NCBI GenBank assembly: GCA_028564925.1
Contig: CM053026.1
Location: 595,134,661-595,198,660 of the forward strand
Length of the DNA: 64,000 bases
Direction: 5' to 3'
Origin: Lithobates sylvaticus
Lineage: Eukaryota; Chordata; Amphibia; Anura; Ranidae
How positions within the stretch are numbered: position 1 is the stretch's first letter; every line of letters starts with the position of its first letter. Positions 1 through 11,690 of the stretch are shown here, one piece after another. The translations under genes were made by a program, and so were the position numbers. The notes beneath the pieces were generated by a model that made no database searches, had not been told where the DNA came from, and saw nothing but the letters and a program-made list of their open reading frames with translations.

Positions 1-560
1 ACCTTCTTCCCTCAGCCAGGGAATTGAAAATGGGTCATGGATGGGCATTTCAGCACGACAAAAACCCAAAACACTGGACCAAGGCAACAAAGGAGTGGCT
101 CAAGAAGAAGCACAATAAGGTCCTGCAGTGGCCTAGCCAGTCTCCAGACCTTAATCTCATAAAAAAATATACGGAGGGAGCTGAAGGTTCAAGTTACCAA
201 ATGTCAGCCTTGAACCCTTAATGACTGGATCTGCAAAGAGGAGTGGGACAAGATCCCTCCTGAGATGTGTGCAAACCTGGTGGCCAACCACAAAAAACAT
301 CTGACCTCCAATTGCCAACAAGGGCTTTGCCACCAAGTACTAAGTCACGCTTTGCGATGGGGTCAAATACTTATTTCACTCATTAAAACGCAAATCAATT
401 TATAACTTTTTGAAATGCGTTTTTCTGGATATTTTTGTTGTTATTCGGTCTCTCACTGTTAAAATAAACCTGCCATTAAAATTATAGACTGATCATTTCT
501 TTGTCAGTGGGCAAACATACAAAATCAGCAGGGGATCAAATACTTTTTTTCCCCTCACTG
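1..560 (+). mobile_element. Tc1/mariner element, 3' part with right inverted repeat
   Basis: The frame at 24-221 reads like the end of a Tc1-type transposase: an [10 protein letters not shown] block (the usual HDNDPKHT region) and then WPSQSPDLN. The family normally continues PIEHLW, which supplies the third acidic residue of the DD34E triad. Here it reads LIKKYTE, so that catalytic Glu is lost and the copy is dead. The right end is a run ending CCCCTCACTG, followed by TA at 561-562, the expected Tc1 target duplication. The element begins before base 1. It may be one arm of a fold-back like the copy at 58756-60274. Confidence 0.85.
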
Positions 561-562
561 TA

Positions 563-808
563 GTGGGGCTTAGCCCCGGCATTGCTTTCCCCACACTGCA
601 TTTGATTGACAGGAGTATGAGCGAATGGCTCCTGCTGCTGCCTGAGTCCCTGTGTGAAAAGGAAGCGAGGGGAGAAGAAATGCAGCCATTCACAGCACTG
701 GCCCTCATCTCCCCTCTCTCACAGGAAGGGGGAGGACAGAAAACGTATAAAAAAATTTTCAGCCTAATGCATTAAATTAAAAAACGTTTTGGCTTTAGAA
801 CCCCTTTA
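563..808 (-). repeat. K-family palindromic repeat, fragment interrupted by the Tc1 copy
   Basis: Read on the minus strand the end is TTAAAGGGGTTCTAAAGCC, then an A/T block with TTAATGCATTAGG, then a GC-richer interior. The same layout recurs at 58655-58755 plus 60277-60440. The Tc1 copy to the left ends inside this repeat. Confidence 0.55.
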
Positions 809-1847
809 AGGGTTTTACCATAAAACATAGTTTAATTGTCGGGCTTTCAGCTTTAAAACCTAGCATTGAACCTCTATTTTTAAACACAACATAAGGTAAT
901 GGAGAAACCTACAGATCTTATACAATGAACACAGTACAAAAATCTTTTGTAAAGTTACAACAAGAACTTTTCTTCTAACCTCAGACACTGAAACTAGTAT
1001 AAAGAAAATCTATATTCAGAGTTATAGTATGTATGGACTAAATGTAATCATAATCCAAAGACAGTGACATTCATGAAAATAGGTAAACACAATGAAAACA
1101 TATATGTAAAGTGAACCCAAATAGGTGCTATATTAACAAGTATCCAGGTGGTGTATATGAATACAGGTGTCCCAGATGAAATATCACATATGCAATGATA
1201 TATCAATATTCTGATATTCCTCGGGCGGATACGCTATACCCATCACCACTGCGTTTGCTTTTTGTATTTCTTGATTTGTCCTTGTTTTTACTGATCGTTT
1301 TTATCTCTGACAAACAAGAATTTTATAAATAAATCTATTCCGATTTCGGATTGATTTACCCTATGAGGAGGCCCTCTGTTTTATCTCTTTTCCATGATGG
1401 CCTTGTAATGTTGTGACCAGAACATTTCCGAATCAATTGATAACATCAGCTGCATTTCATCTTTCTAAGTTGGAGCCAGCAGGTCATGAACTACTCAACG
1501 CCTTTCTCTTTAAAGGAATCCTATTATTAGCAGAGTCATGACGGTGCGCTATGTGTGCGCTCCGTGGAGTTGCTGTAAGCTACTCTAATGTTTCCTCTGT
1601 TATGCACTCGTGATTTCAAGTTAAGGGCTTGAAAGAAAAACATTCCTCCTGCCACAACAGGTCCTGTTCAGTCATCACTGACTGACATTTCCTTAAGATG
1701 AATATTGCACAGGCTAAAAGGGCTAGTTGTGCAAGGGTTTTACCAAATACATTCAGTTATTCAACAATAGGGATTTCCATTTCCAGCATCAAATTAGGAA
1801 AAAAACGAAAAAAAACTAAATGTCTATCTATAGGATACTGAAGACAG
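809..1847. other. AT-rich intron, nothing recognised
   Basis: No long open frame, tandem repeat or family I recognise. Confidence 0.5.
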
Positions 1848-1850
1848 TAA

Positions 1851-2118
1851 GGCCCCTTTCACACTGGGGCGTTTTTCAGGCGGTACAGCGCTAAAAATAG
1901 CGCCTGTATACCGCCTGAAAAAATCCAGCCCCTTTAACTCCAGTGTGAAAGCCGGCGGGCTTTCACACTGGAGCGGTGCGCTAGCAGGACAGTCAAAAAA
2001 GTCCTGCTAGCAGCATCTTTGGAGCGGTATAGGAGCGGTGTGTTCACCGCTCCTATGCCACTCCTTCCCATTGATTAGAATGGGACACCGCGGTGATACC
2101 GCAGCACTACCGCCGCTA
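1851..2118. repeat. H element (GGCCCCTTTCACAC end), right end lost
   Basis: It starts TAA-GGCCCCTTTCACACTGG and contains stacked hairpins, for example GGCGGTACAGCGCT against AGCGCCTGTATACCGCC. The right end runs into TA and A runs at 2118-2158 with no closing inverted repeat. Confidence 0.6.
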
Positions 2119-2159
2119 TATATATATATCTTCCTTTAAAAAAGAAAAAAAAAAAAAAG

Positions 2160-3014
2160 CTTTTGTCTAACCCACTGATCTAGCGTGGTGATAGACAAAC
2201 CCCCCTGACCTACAGTGAGGAGCAGAAAAGGTAGGCGAGAGTCAGTAATCACTTAAGTGGGCACTGTTCGCACAACAGCGTGCCCACATTTTCTTGGCAC
2301 AAAGAAAAAAAAAATCAGAAAGAACATGCAGGCTCTTTAGAATCTTTTTTTTGTTTCAAACCACAGATCTGCATTTAAGAAAGTTACTTGAGTTTTAAAA
2401 TGGCCATTTAGGATTTGCATGCATCAACTCCCCAACAATTTGGCATTTCACAAGAAGAAAACCTTGTAAAGAAAAGACCGGTTTATTTAAGTCAGTGACC
2501 ACATTTTTCAAGGTCACGGTGACTTGTGCTTCTGAAAATTTCAGCACGACTTTTTTTTTTTTTCCAATTTGAAGCTGGTCTCAGTTGCTTTATGTTCTTT
2601 TATTTAAATCTGTAGGAGGCATTGGGGGCTGAATATAAATGTGACTCATAGTGACTAGTACCCTACAATACAATCTTAAAAGGCCACGAGTAAATGTCAT
2701 TTTCATAAAGAAAGATGAGGTAGAGATGGAAGCATGCTGATCATTAGTATACAGGTAATTAGCTATATTTTCATCAGTAAACATAGCATATTAAAAAATA
2801 AGCTTGTGGCCTTATAAAAGGCATTTTGGTCCACTGGAGGCAACATGCCCACACATAAAATGTAACAATTTCTTCATTAAAACAAATTATTACTACATTT
2901 AATGAAGAGACCAAAAAAAAATAAAAAGAACTGTCAGTTTCCATAGGATTTACAGCAAGCATACCAATCACCCACATAGGGTAAGAATACTTGTATGGTA
3001 GGTTTTACATGAAA

Positions 3015-3015
<1 letters not shown>
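2160..3015. other. Intron, nothing recognised
   Basis: AT-rich unique-looking sequence with short A and T runs. No coding potential seen. Confidence 0.5.
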
Positions 3016-3017
<2 letters not shown>

Positions 3018-3064
<47 letters not shown>

Positions 3065-3069
3065 CACGC

Positions 3070-3121
<52 letters not shown>
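3018..3121. repeat. (CA)n microsatellite
   Basis: About 100 bp of CA dinucleotides with a few CG interruptions near 3057-3072. Confidence 0.97.
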
Positions 3122-3126
<5 letters not shown>

Positions 3127-3318
3127 CCCTTAAATTTACACAAATTTCAATATAGGACACAAAACGGTAACGTATTTGTTCTTAGTTGATCTTCTATAAA
3201 TGACTGTCCCCCTCAATAGTAAGACTGCTGGGTTTCTCCCCATTTACAGCTAGATTAGTCAGGCTTCTTACGTTACTTCAGAAGATGGTGGCAGGATCTT
3301 ACCACATCATTCTACACT

Positions 3319-3392
3319 AAAGCTGGCCACAGATGGATCAAAATTCGACCAGTTCAGCAGGGACCAGCTGAATTTTGAACCATCTATGGCTG
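3319..3392. repeat. Short inverted repeat, GCTGGCCACAGATGG type
   Basis: GCTGGCCACAGATGGATC at the left is mirrored by GAACCATCTATGGCTGATC at the right. Related ends occur at 7779-8087 and 49048-49295, so this is probably a short H-like element. Confidence 0.45.
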
Positions 3393-3595
3393 ATCCCATT
3401 CAAGAGGAGTGGTTTTAATGATTGACCCCCCTCTAATGGGACTGCTGGCAAATTATTTGATTGACCGGTTTCAGCGCTTATCAGTGTATTCTGATAGTGG
3501 GACTGCTCCATTCAGAGGAGGATTCCCACATCCACTTCATATGTGTGGATAGTGGAAACTGCTACTATTAGATATGAGAAAGTGAGATCACTTAA

Positions 3596-3863
3596 GGCTT
3601 CATTGTACACGGGATGTTTTTACAACCTCTTCTGAACAATTTAACTTGACAGAGAGTAAACCACGTTTAAAACGTCCGTTTTGCCACGTTTAAAAAAAAA
3701 AAACCTCCTGTAAACGAAACGTGGCTGAACACGAGTTGCCGCGTTTAGCCATGTTTAGAAGCGCTTGAAATGCCTCTAAACTCCGCTTCTGAACCCATTT
3801 TTTTGCGTTCCAAAAAAAGTCTGTAAACTACGTCCGTTTACCAGTAGCAGTGTACATGAGGCC
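3596..3863. repeat. H element, GTACACGGG subfamily
   Basis: Ends read GGCTTCATTGTACACGGG and GCAGTGTACATGAGGCC, flanked by TTAA on the left and TTA on the right. The interior repeats a GTTTA/AAACG theme. The same subfamily, split by another element, is at 16342-17190, and a bare right end is at 22976-23006. Confidence 0.65.
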
Positions 3864-3867
3864 TTAC

Positions 3868-4320
3868 AGATCCGATAACGCAGAGCATGGGTAGTGTGAG
3901 TGTGAGTGCACCCTAAAAGTACACAGCTTCAGGAACTGATTCACAACTTCTAGTACATTACTATTAGATCAAAACGATATGGTGCTACAGCCCAATCATA
4001 AACAGGAATGCCTCTGAGCCAACAGGTGCAAAATCCACAGTTTCACAGCTGCAAGCATGATCATCTAATAGTTATAAAGGCAAAAAAGCTGAAACGCGTC
4101 AACTGCTGTAATGAAATTATGCCTTTGGTGGATTATTAATAAATAAAAGATTTTTTAAGAGCAATGAATAGCAGATTTCTTTTTTAGACGACAAGTACAG
4201 TGATGCTTATGTTATAAAGTAATATAAAGTATCCAATTGACTTCTTTGTGTACCTTGAATTATAAGTAATCATTCGTTACGACCCTTTTCCATGTCTAAT
4301 AAGTTACAAATAAAAATGTA
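3868..4320. other. Intron with a doubtful hammerhead half-motif
   Basis: CTGAAACGCGTCAAC near 4088 resembles the 3' half of Penelope-type hammerheads, but no CTGATGA core lies upstream. Nothing else is recognised. Confidence 0.3.
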
Positions 4321-4495
4321 GGGGCCCATTCACACCATTGACCCTTATTATTGAATGCTGTGTTAAGGCAGCCTATTCATTTGCATATGCTGCCTAACAC
4401 ATCAAAAATAAAAAAAGGTATTTAGCGCATTTGTCTGTCAGCGAGGTGCGTTGGTTTGCTAGTCAGAATAAATAACACTGCATCACGAATGGGCC
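4321..4495. repeat. Short H-like element
   Basis: It begins GGGGCCCATTCACACC and ends GAATGGGCC followed by TTA, so the ends are inverted. Interior unremarkable. Confidence 0.45.
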
Positions 4496-7217
4496 TTAAA
4501 ATCACTTTACAAACAGCACTTGTGTGCTTTTTTGGCATTTGCCTAAAGATTAACAGGATTATTAGCCCACTGATATTACCCCGATATGGATCCATCTACA
4601 ACCGGTATGACAATCAGTCAAGGTTTAGGAGATAAACATGGGTGCATCATTTAAATGCTGTAATGAAAAAGCTATTATGATTTGCATTTGACATTTAAAT
4701 AGTAGATATGAAATTTCAATGTAAACATTCAAAAGTCACGCAACAGCTTTTCAGATGCATAATAAATAGATGAATTGGTTCTCCTTGGTCCCTTTAGTTT
4801 GTTTAATTGCCAAGACTATTTACAGGATATTGTTCAACTAGAGGAGTGTTCCATACGTTTTTATTTTGCAGTATATTTTTGTGAGATGAAGCAGGAATGC
4901 GCAGAAACATGAAGGTATCCAGAAGTCAACTGGCTTTGAAACACACATCTCCCAAGTACAATGGCCTCCCTAGGCTAGAACACTAACCCATGTATTGACT
5001 GAGAAAACCTCCAGTCCCATGTCTATGAAAATCAAAAGCACCCATGGCAACTGTCCAAAACAAGAACTACCAAGTAAAAATCTTGTGCCTTGTCTTGTTT
5101 GGCGTACAATGCAAAGGCTGACAAGTGCCTTTTACAGGAGACAGGCTGCCAATCTACCTTAAAATTACAGGCAGCGTTCAATGGTGGAAAGCCGGTTTAT
5201 TATTTTTTTTTTCAATAGAAACACATTTGCCAGCTTTTGACATGGACTAATGGCTCCTAGATTGGACGGACAAAACCTACAGACTATTTATTATATTAAA
5301 TATGTCCAATTAGCTAGTGGGAGGCTGAGGTTTCATCAGGTCACAACTAAAGATGAATCCTGAACTACTACACTGGATGCCAAATTAAAGTGGTTATAAA
5401 GCCTAAACATTTCATACCTTATGTATTCCTTGAATTAAAGGATAAATTCACATTTGGGAACATGTTACACTTTCCACTCATTTTTAGGGTGGCACGTGTT
5501 CCCACTCCTGCAGCCTCTCGTTGATCCCCCCACTCATTGTGACAGCAGGCCGGGGATATTCTGCTGTCACGGCCGGGGGGGGGGGGGGCTCTTCCCACAC
5601 CGCTGCATCATTCATTCACATAGATCTGTGAATGAATAAACTACAAGTACTAACAGCCTTTATGGCAATTACGAAGCGGTAGTACGGCAATTAGAGGGTT
5701 TAATTAGGTGTGAGGAGACAACACTGTGCCCAGTTATCTTTGACTAATCCCATGTTGTTCAGGTAGATCTCCACCTTTTTAAAAGGTTCCCCACCCTGCT
5801 ATAGACACAGATAGCGGGGCTTGGTCTCTTGGTTTTTTTCTCCCAGAGTCAAAGCAGGCATTTTGAGGCAGGTTGAAAAGTAAAATATCTTAAAACCATT
5901 GCAATTAACCTTTTTAATAGTAAAAGCAACTGGGTAGCAGGATCTTGTACCAGTGCTGGAGGGGTAGCAAAAAATGAGCAGGGATTTTATATAGATTTTC
6001 TAAGATGTAATACTCTGTGGGTAAGAGCTGGGTGTGCATTCAGTAATAGGGCTATCAAAAATGCAAACATGACCAGGCTCCTTTCTGAATAGGACAGATG
6101 TCACTTTTGTCAGGAAAGAAAAACTAACATTAACGATCTCTATGGGTAGGCGGATGAGAGTCTGTTATCCGATTCGCCCAGTAGCCAAGACAGGTGAACA
6201 ATAGTACTAACAGTATTATTACCAAAATCCATTAGGGGTACGATCACATCATAAGGTGCACCCCATTGCGCCCATTTTCAGGTGTTAAAGCAAGTTGCAT
6301 GAGCAGGCTTACTTATGAATGCCCTGTAAGCGCCACCTCGATGCATGATTGTTAAGTGCAGCATTAGTGTTTTGTGCTTTGCAGCATGCTGTAGATCAGT
6401 GCTACGGTGTAATAACTTTCAGTTGCAAGACAGAGAGGGCTGAAGTATCTGATCTAAAATGAGCTCCATCCATCAGGTAACACTAATGGCTCTGAAATGT
6501 TAAGGTACACAAACATTAAAACCAAATTTAGCAGCAGCCGGCAGAAATAAAAAAAGCTGATTTGTAAAGGTAGTAAACAGGAATTCAGATGTAGTATCTT
6601 GTATGGCAAGGAACCACAGAGCCCAGTGCACAGAATGCAGAAATATAAATAGAAATGAGAAGCCTAGGAGTTTTGCCAGATTTATTAGTTACTTTGGCAA
6701 CCGTGACTGTATTCTGCATCATGATACACCGAGCCACAAAATGCCTTCTAGTAAGAATTAGAGGCCTGATTGTTTGTTTTGTGCGCTCTCTGTCCAAGGA
6801 CTACCTTGCAAGCTGCAGTTTCACACATGTGAAAGATCTTATGACATTCAGATTGGCAAAAAGCAGTGTGTGGAATGTGATTCAGCTTGGGAAAGCACAA
6901 GAGCTGCACACATTTGAGAGTAGGAGTCCTGAGACAGGAGCCAATATATCGGAAGGGAACTGAAACATGAAGAGCAGCTGTGAAGTCTGTTTCACTAATG
7001 ATAAAAATGAGCCCTCAGTGGGTAAAAAGGGACAAGACCGCCAACATTTCCCAGTAGTCGCCAAATCCTTGAAGGCATCCCATACGTTACTGCAATTTTC
7101 ATCCTGAGAATAGAAGAATCTTTACAGAAGAAACAGATAGGAAACAAAGAATAGCTTTTTTTTTCAGTGATATTCCAGCATCTAAATTAAACTTTCTGTA
7201 AAGAACTCATTTATCCC
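4496..7217. other. Long intron stretch with minor repeat scraps
   Basis: A K-like terminus (TTAAAGTGGTTATAAAGCC) starts near 5384 and a G run lies at 5573-5588. The longest open frame (6655-6963) has no family resemblance and is read as chance. No exon signals recognised. Confidence 0.5.
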
Positions 7218-7220
7218 TAA

Positions 7221-7481
7221 GGCCCCTTTCACACTTGTGCGACTACAAAGTCACGGGATTTTGCCGTGATTCACGGCCGCCATTTTTGTCGCGATTTCAA
7301 GCAATGCCTGTGTAAGTGGCATCAAAATCGGACCAAAGTAGTGCAGGGACTACTTTGAAGTCGGAACCACTTGAAATCGTACTAATATGAATGGCTGTCA
7401 CTGGAAATCATGGGGAACGACTTGTCATGCTACTTTGCAGTCCCAAATCGTGGGAAAAGTCGTAGAAGTGTGAAAGGGGCC
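7221..7481. repeat. H element, complete, TAA duplication
   Basis: GGCCCCTTTCACACTTGTG at the left and AAGTGTGAAAGGGGCC at the right, with TAA on both sides (7218-7220, 7482-7484). The interior shares long blocks with 22186-22409, which marks a real subfamily. No coding potential, so it is a non-autonomous miniature element. The 3-bp TWA duplication is what PIF/Harbinger elements make; that assignment is an inference. Confidence 0.8.
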
Positions 7482-7524
7482 TAAGTGTTAACTCAGCATC
7501 TTCTGCTATAAGCTGAGTTTTATT

Positions 7525-8230
7525 AAAACAGTATTGAACCCAAAAGCAAACATTTATTTTATTACAGATTACCAATTAATAGATGTGATGGTTGTATTAG
7601 TTTCATTTTTTAGGTTTCTTTTATTTTCATCTGGTGATCCAGTTTGTTGTTTTTCAACAGAACAAACTCTCTTACAATTACAGGAATGAGACAAACCAAG
7701 TGACACTGAAAGTGCTTAAAATGACTAGCGTTTATAAATGTAAAACCTTTATCCCAGAAAGGTAAAACAACTGTTTGCCGGCCATACACCGTTCAAATCT
7801 TGGCGGGTTCAGCAGGAACCCGCCAAGATTTGAATCGTTAATGAGCAGGCTGAATGTACCGAGTTGATCAAATCAACCAGCCTGAAGGATTAGCTTCCGA
7901 TTATCGCTGCTATAGCCGCTAGCAATGATAACCGTCTCCTCCCTGTGGGGAAGGCTTCCCCCGCCAAGAGAAGACAATTGCTTATTTCCCTGTCAACACT
8001 GTCTCTGTTGATGGGGGAATCGCACAAATTTCTTTGCTACAACCCATGGTTGAAGGAATGAAATTGGCACTGTGTATGGCTGGTTTAAGTATTAGCTGGA
8101 GCTAGGCTCCAATATGTTACTGTATTTAAATCTGATAACACCTCGAACACTGCCCTTCCCATCCAGAAATACAGGAGGTGTGTTACTGGCCAGATTACTA
8201 GATGAAAACCGAGGGGAAAAACGCAGAACA
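7525..8230. repeat. Dispersed repeat split by an H-like element
   Basis: The blocks around 7530-7776 (GAACCCAAAAGCAAACATTT, AGATGTGATGG, TTTATCCCAGAAAGGTAAAA) and 8130-8230 match in order 9308-9745, and the first also matches 14873-15110. The piece between them is a separate inverted-repeat element. Confidence 0.6.
7779..8087. repeat. H-like element (GGCCATACAC ends) nested in another repeat
   Basis: Left end GGCCATACACCGTTC and right end GTGTATGGCTGG form an inverted pair. An internal hairpin is formed by CTTGGCGGGTTCAGCAGGAAC and its near complement. It interrupts a repeat whose unsplit form is at 9308-9745. Confidence 0.55.
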
Positions 8231-8897
8231 GAAAACGAATGCAGCCACCAAATCTAGTGATTGCTGCAATATTTTTATAAATAGAAATTTAGAATCAAAT
8301 TAAGTGTCCATGAACCACCCCCACTTAATTTGATACTAAAATTTCTTTGGAAATGATATGGACATTTTTTTTAGTGTTTCAGCATACATGTTTCTTATGA
8401 ATTTCACTCATGATTTTTTTTTCGTTTGTATATTTGATTTCGTTAACACATTATTAGACTTTTGATCTCACTACCAGCTGCTCCCAAAAAGTTAATACAC
8501 TTATTCACGTTGATTATTGTCCAGTGTGCGCGGCTTATAGGTTTTTCCTATTTTTTTTTTAACTAAAATACTAAACACTAAAATAATACGTGCAAAAATC
8601 TCAGCAATAATAATTTAAGGCTTTAAGAAACCATAGCTAAAACTGTTCTTATATGACGGGTTGGACAGACCTGCCACCAGATTAAACTTGCTCTGACATC
8701 ACAGGCTCCCACCACTTGTATTCAATGAATCCTCTCAACATTGCCCACAAAATGTGCCAGTTATGCTGATACAGTGATGTCAGAAATTTCTGTCCTCCTC
8801 TAGTCAAGGCTGTACATTACTGATGCCCAGGAGTTTAAAATCTACCAAGATGTGACTTCAAATTGAAATGAGTGAAGTAATCTTTCTGTATGCAGTA
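8231..8897. other. Intron, nothing recognised
   Basis: AT-rich sequence, no supported feature. Confidence 0.5.
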
Positions 8898-9307
8898 TTA
8901 AAGAGGTTGTAAACCTCTCAGTGGAAGTTGTACCTATAAGCAAGCCTATATGTACTGTAAATACTTCCTAAATGTGCACTGTTTAGGAGATACTGCTTTG
9001 CACTGATGTCATTGGCGCATGCGCTGTAAAAAAACATCCCCCTGTGCCGTTACATCACAAGTGAGTGCCGTGACTGGCGGCTCCACGCACGCATGCGCGG
9101 GAGCGAAGTCACGTAGCTCAAGCCAGAGTCTGCGGCCTGGGAGGAAGAGGGGTGAACATGGATGTGGCCTGCAGTGGGTATGGCATGGGCTTAGTTTGCA
9201 GGTGAGTGTCACATAATGTGCTAGTATGCGATGCATACTAGCACATTATGCTTTTACTTTGCAGGGGCAAAGGAAGTAAAACCCATCAGGGTTTACTTCC
9301 TCTTTAA
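8898..9307. repeat. K/S palindromic element with TTAA at both ends
   Basis: Left terminus TTAAAGAGGTTGTAAACC, right terminus GGTTTACTTCCTCTTTAA. Inside is a hairpin around 9218-9248 (GTGCTAGTATGCGATGC...GCATACTAGCAC), shared with 33366 and 38311. TTAA ends suggest a piggyBac- or Kolobok-type mobiliser; no transposase is present, so the family is open. Confidence 0.7.
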
Positions 9308-9745
9308 ACTCAAGCAGTAACAAACCCTAAAAACTAGCAATTAGTATATTGCAGCTTACCAAATCTAAGATGTGATGCCTGCATTTGTTTTCTTTTTTAG
9401 GCCTTCTTTCTCTCACCTGGTAATCCTTCCAGTAAGTCTGTTTTGCAACAGAACAGAATTAGAGGGTTGAGACAAACCATTTAACGCTGAAAGGGGTCCT
9501 TACTATGGCTTTTATTTATGTAAAACCTTTATCCCAAAGGGTAAAAAAAAAAAAAACTGTTGGCTGTAACTGCTTTTGGATTCTGTTTGATAAATCAAAA
9601 TCTGCTAGTGCTTCTAACAATACCCTCCCCCCAGAATGCCAACACTGCTCTCCAAAGGCACTCTAATACAGGCGTGTCACTGGCCAGGTCACCAGGTGAA
9701 AACGCCTTAAAAATGTAAGATTAATGCAGTCACCACATCTAATAA
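9308..9745. repeat. Dispersed repeat, unsplit relative of 7525-8230
   Basis: Shares TATTGCAGCTTACCAA, AGATGTGATG and TAAAACCTTTATCCCA in the same order with 7525-7776 and partly with 14873-15110. No coding content. Confidence 0.55.
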
Positions 9746-10750
9746 TCAAATCTAATTTTTCATTTCCAGTTTAATATTGCTTTAATTCGACTAAAAGTTT
9801 GAAGCTCCACAACACAGTGGCTGTAAACTGTATTGTGATTAAAGGCACTAGTAACTCTGGAAAAAAAACATTAGGATGAAAAAAAAAAAAAAAAAAACGT
9901 TTTGCATATTTTTATCTGTGCTCGTGTTTCAGTGTAGCTAGGTCGGTTTTGGTCTTAATTTTTGCAAAAGGCAATTGAGATACCTCAGCGAATATCCCAC
10001 AACGCATTACATGTTGCCATCATTTAAGCCCCATTATAAAAGACACTTATCAAGGTAAGAAGGTAAGTGCATTTTTCTTTATATCGCTCTACAAGCATCC
10101 ATGTTTGCACTATTGCATCTGATATTCTTCAAAATCATATACATATCCTGAATTTTATAATTTGGATTCAGGGTTAAAAGGGTAAAGATTAGGTATGACA
10201 TTGAGTAAAAAAAACTATTTTAGACAAAAACCGAAACTGACAAACAAGGATAAACTCCCTTTTTCAAAAACAGTTCAATGAGCCGTGTTCATGTGGAGAC
10301 CTCTGTACTTGTAAGCCAATACAGACGCCCATGGGCAGTTTCAGTCTAAAGAAGCAAATATCTCATTTCTGACCCTCTGGCATCAGAAGGCCTTAACTTA
10401 AAGGAAATCAACAGCTACAGATTAACCCCTTGTTGGCAATTAACCCATTTGGAGCACATCGATTTTAATATGCTGTGAGACACTTGGGAGCCAATTTTAA
10501 ATGATTTAATCTGAACCATACATTTATTGCAGGTGAATCTTTTCAGTTGGCACGTTTCAAACAGAATGACTGATTTACCACCAGTGAATGTTTGGTGAAA
10601 TACAAATTCATGTCTTTATAAATATGCCACGTAGTCAACAAGGTATTAATAAAACATTTCCGGTGTAGGTTAGGATTATTAGCTTTTTTAACCAATTATA
10701 AAATTCATAGCAGTCACCTAGAAAACTCTAAAAGACAGTTTAAATTTACC
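9746..10750. other. Intron, nothing recognised
   Basis: AT-rich, with an A run near 9877-9897. No exon, RNA or repeat recognised. Confidence 0.5.
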
Positions 10751-10751
10751 A

Positions 10752-11250
10752 CAAGGTTTAGGAGTGGGTCTATGACAATGTTTGACCATTCTTCCAGAAG
10801 CACATTTGTGAGGTCAGGCACTGATGTGGATGAGAAGGCCTGGCTTCATCCCAAAGGTTTTTTATTGGGATGAGGTCAGGATTCTGTGCAGGCCAGTCAA
10901 GTTTCTCCATCCCAAACTTGCTCATTCATGTCTTTATGGACCTTGCTTTGTGCACTGGTGCTCATTCATGTTGGAACAGGAAGAGGCCATCCCCAAACTG
11001 TTGCCACAAAGTTGGAAGCATGAAATTGTCCAAAATGTCTTGGTATGCTGACGCATTAAGAGTTCCCTCAACTGGAACTAAGGGGCCAAGCCCAACCCCT
11101 GAAAGACAACCCCAAAACCATAATCCCCCCTTCCACCAAATGATTTGGACCAGTGCACAAACAAGGTCCATAAAGACATGGATGAGCGAGTTTGGGGTGG
11201 AGGAACTTGACTTGCCTGCACAGAATCTTGACCTCAACCCGTTAGAACAG
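10752..11250. mobile_element. Tc1/mariner-like fold-back fragment
   Basis: The left part (to about 11140) reads on the minus strand as Tc1-type transposase sequence; blocks such as GGTCAGGCACTGATG and CCACAAAGTTGG are familiar from fish and frog Tc1 copies. From about 11145 the sequence turns round: GACCAGTGCACAAACAAGG and CATGGATGAGCGAGTTTGG are the reverse complement of blocks at 10905-10950. So it holds an inverted internal copy, not a simple element. Both terminal repeats are missing and there is no intact frame. Confidence 0.65.
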
Positions 11251-11455
11251 TATGTCACTCCAGCACACGGGAGTCTTATTCCCGGCAAGGTCCGGCAGCA
11301 TCTGCCAGACCTTCAACGGGGCATTCACAGCTCATGCGCCGCCGTCAGCAGCTGCATGCAAAGTGAATATCTCCTAAACCGTACAGGTTTAGGAGATATT
11401 AATTTTACCTACAGGTAAGCCTTATTATAGGCTTACCTGTAGGTAAAAAAAAAAA
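11251..11455. repeat. K/S element, right portion
   Basis: TTTAGGAGATATT hairpin followed by TACCTACAGGTAAGCC and its exact complement. The GGGAGTC...CGGCAGCATC block also matches 38490-38530. The left portion is replaced by the Tc1 fragment. Confidence 0.65.
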
Positions 11456-11585
11456 AAAAAAATAAGGATATAAAACAGCTTTAACTAAAAAGAGAATAAC
11501 AAACTACACACATGCTAGTAGGTTTATTGGCTCATGTCCCAATTTGCCCTGGTATGTGAATGGCCATGCGAAATAGGGACCTTGG

Positions 11586-11690
11586 ATGGTAAGCTTCTTG
11601 AGGGCAGGGACTGATGTGCATGTACAATACATAAAGCGATTTGTAAATCTGTCCGGGCTATATGCAATGAATAAATATAATGCAACAGGT
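11586..11690 (+). repeat. Dispersed repeat tail (GAGGGCAGGGACTGATGTG)
   Basis: The string GGTAAGCTTCTTGAGGGCAGG, then TACATAAAGCG, then GCTATATGCAATGAATAAAT is a common vertebrate retroposon tail (CR1/L2- or SINE-like). Only this tail is visible, so the source family is not resolved. Confidence 0.45.

Noticed and set aside
2934-3143. Cys/Val-rich peptide
   Set aside because: Translation of a (CA)n microsatellite.
4075-4110. Hammerhead motif
   Set aside because: Only the GAAACGCGTC half is present; no CTGATGA core or pairing stem I.
6655-6963. 102-codon frame as a gene
   Set aside because: No domain, no start context or splice signals of note, and a competing frame on the other strand.
10870-11418. 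182-codon open frame as a gene
   Set aside because: It runs from a decayed Tc1 fragment into a K/S repeat, so it is a chance fusion of two repeats.
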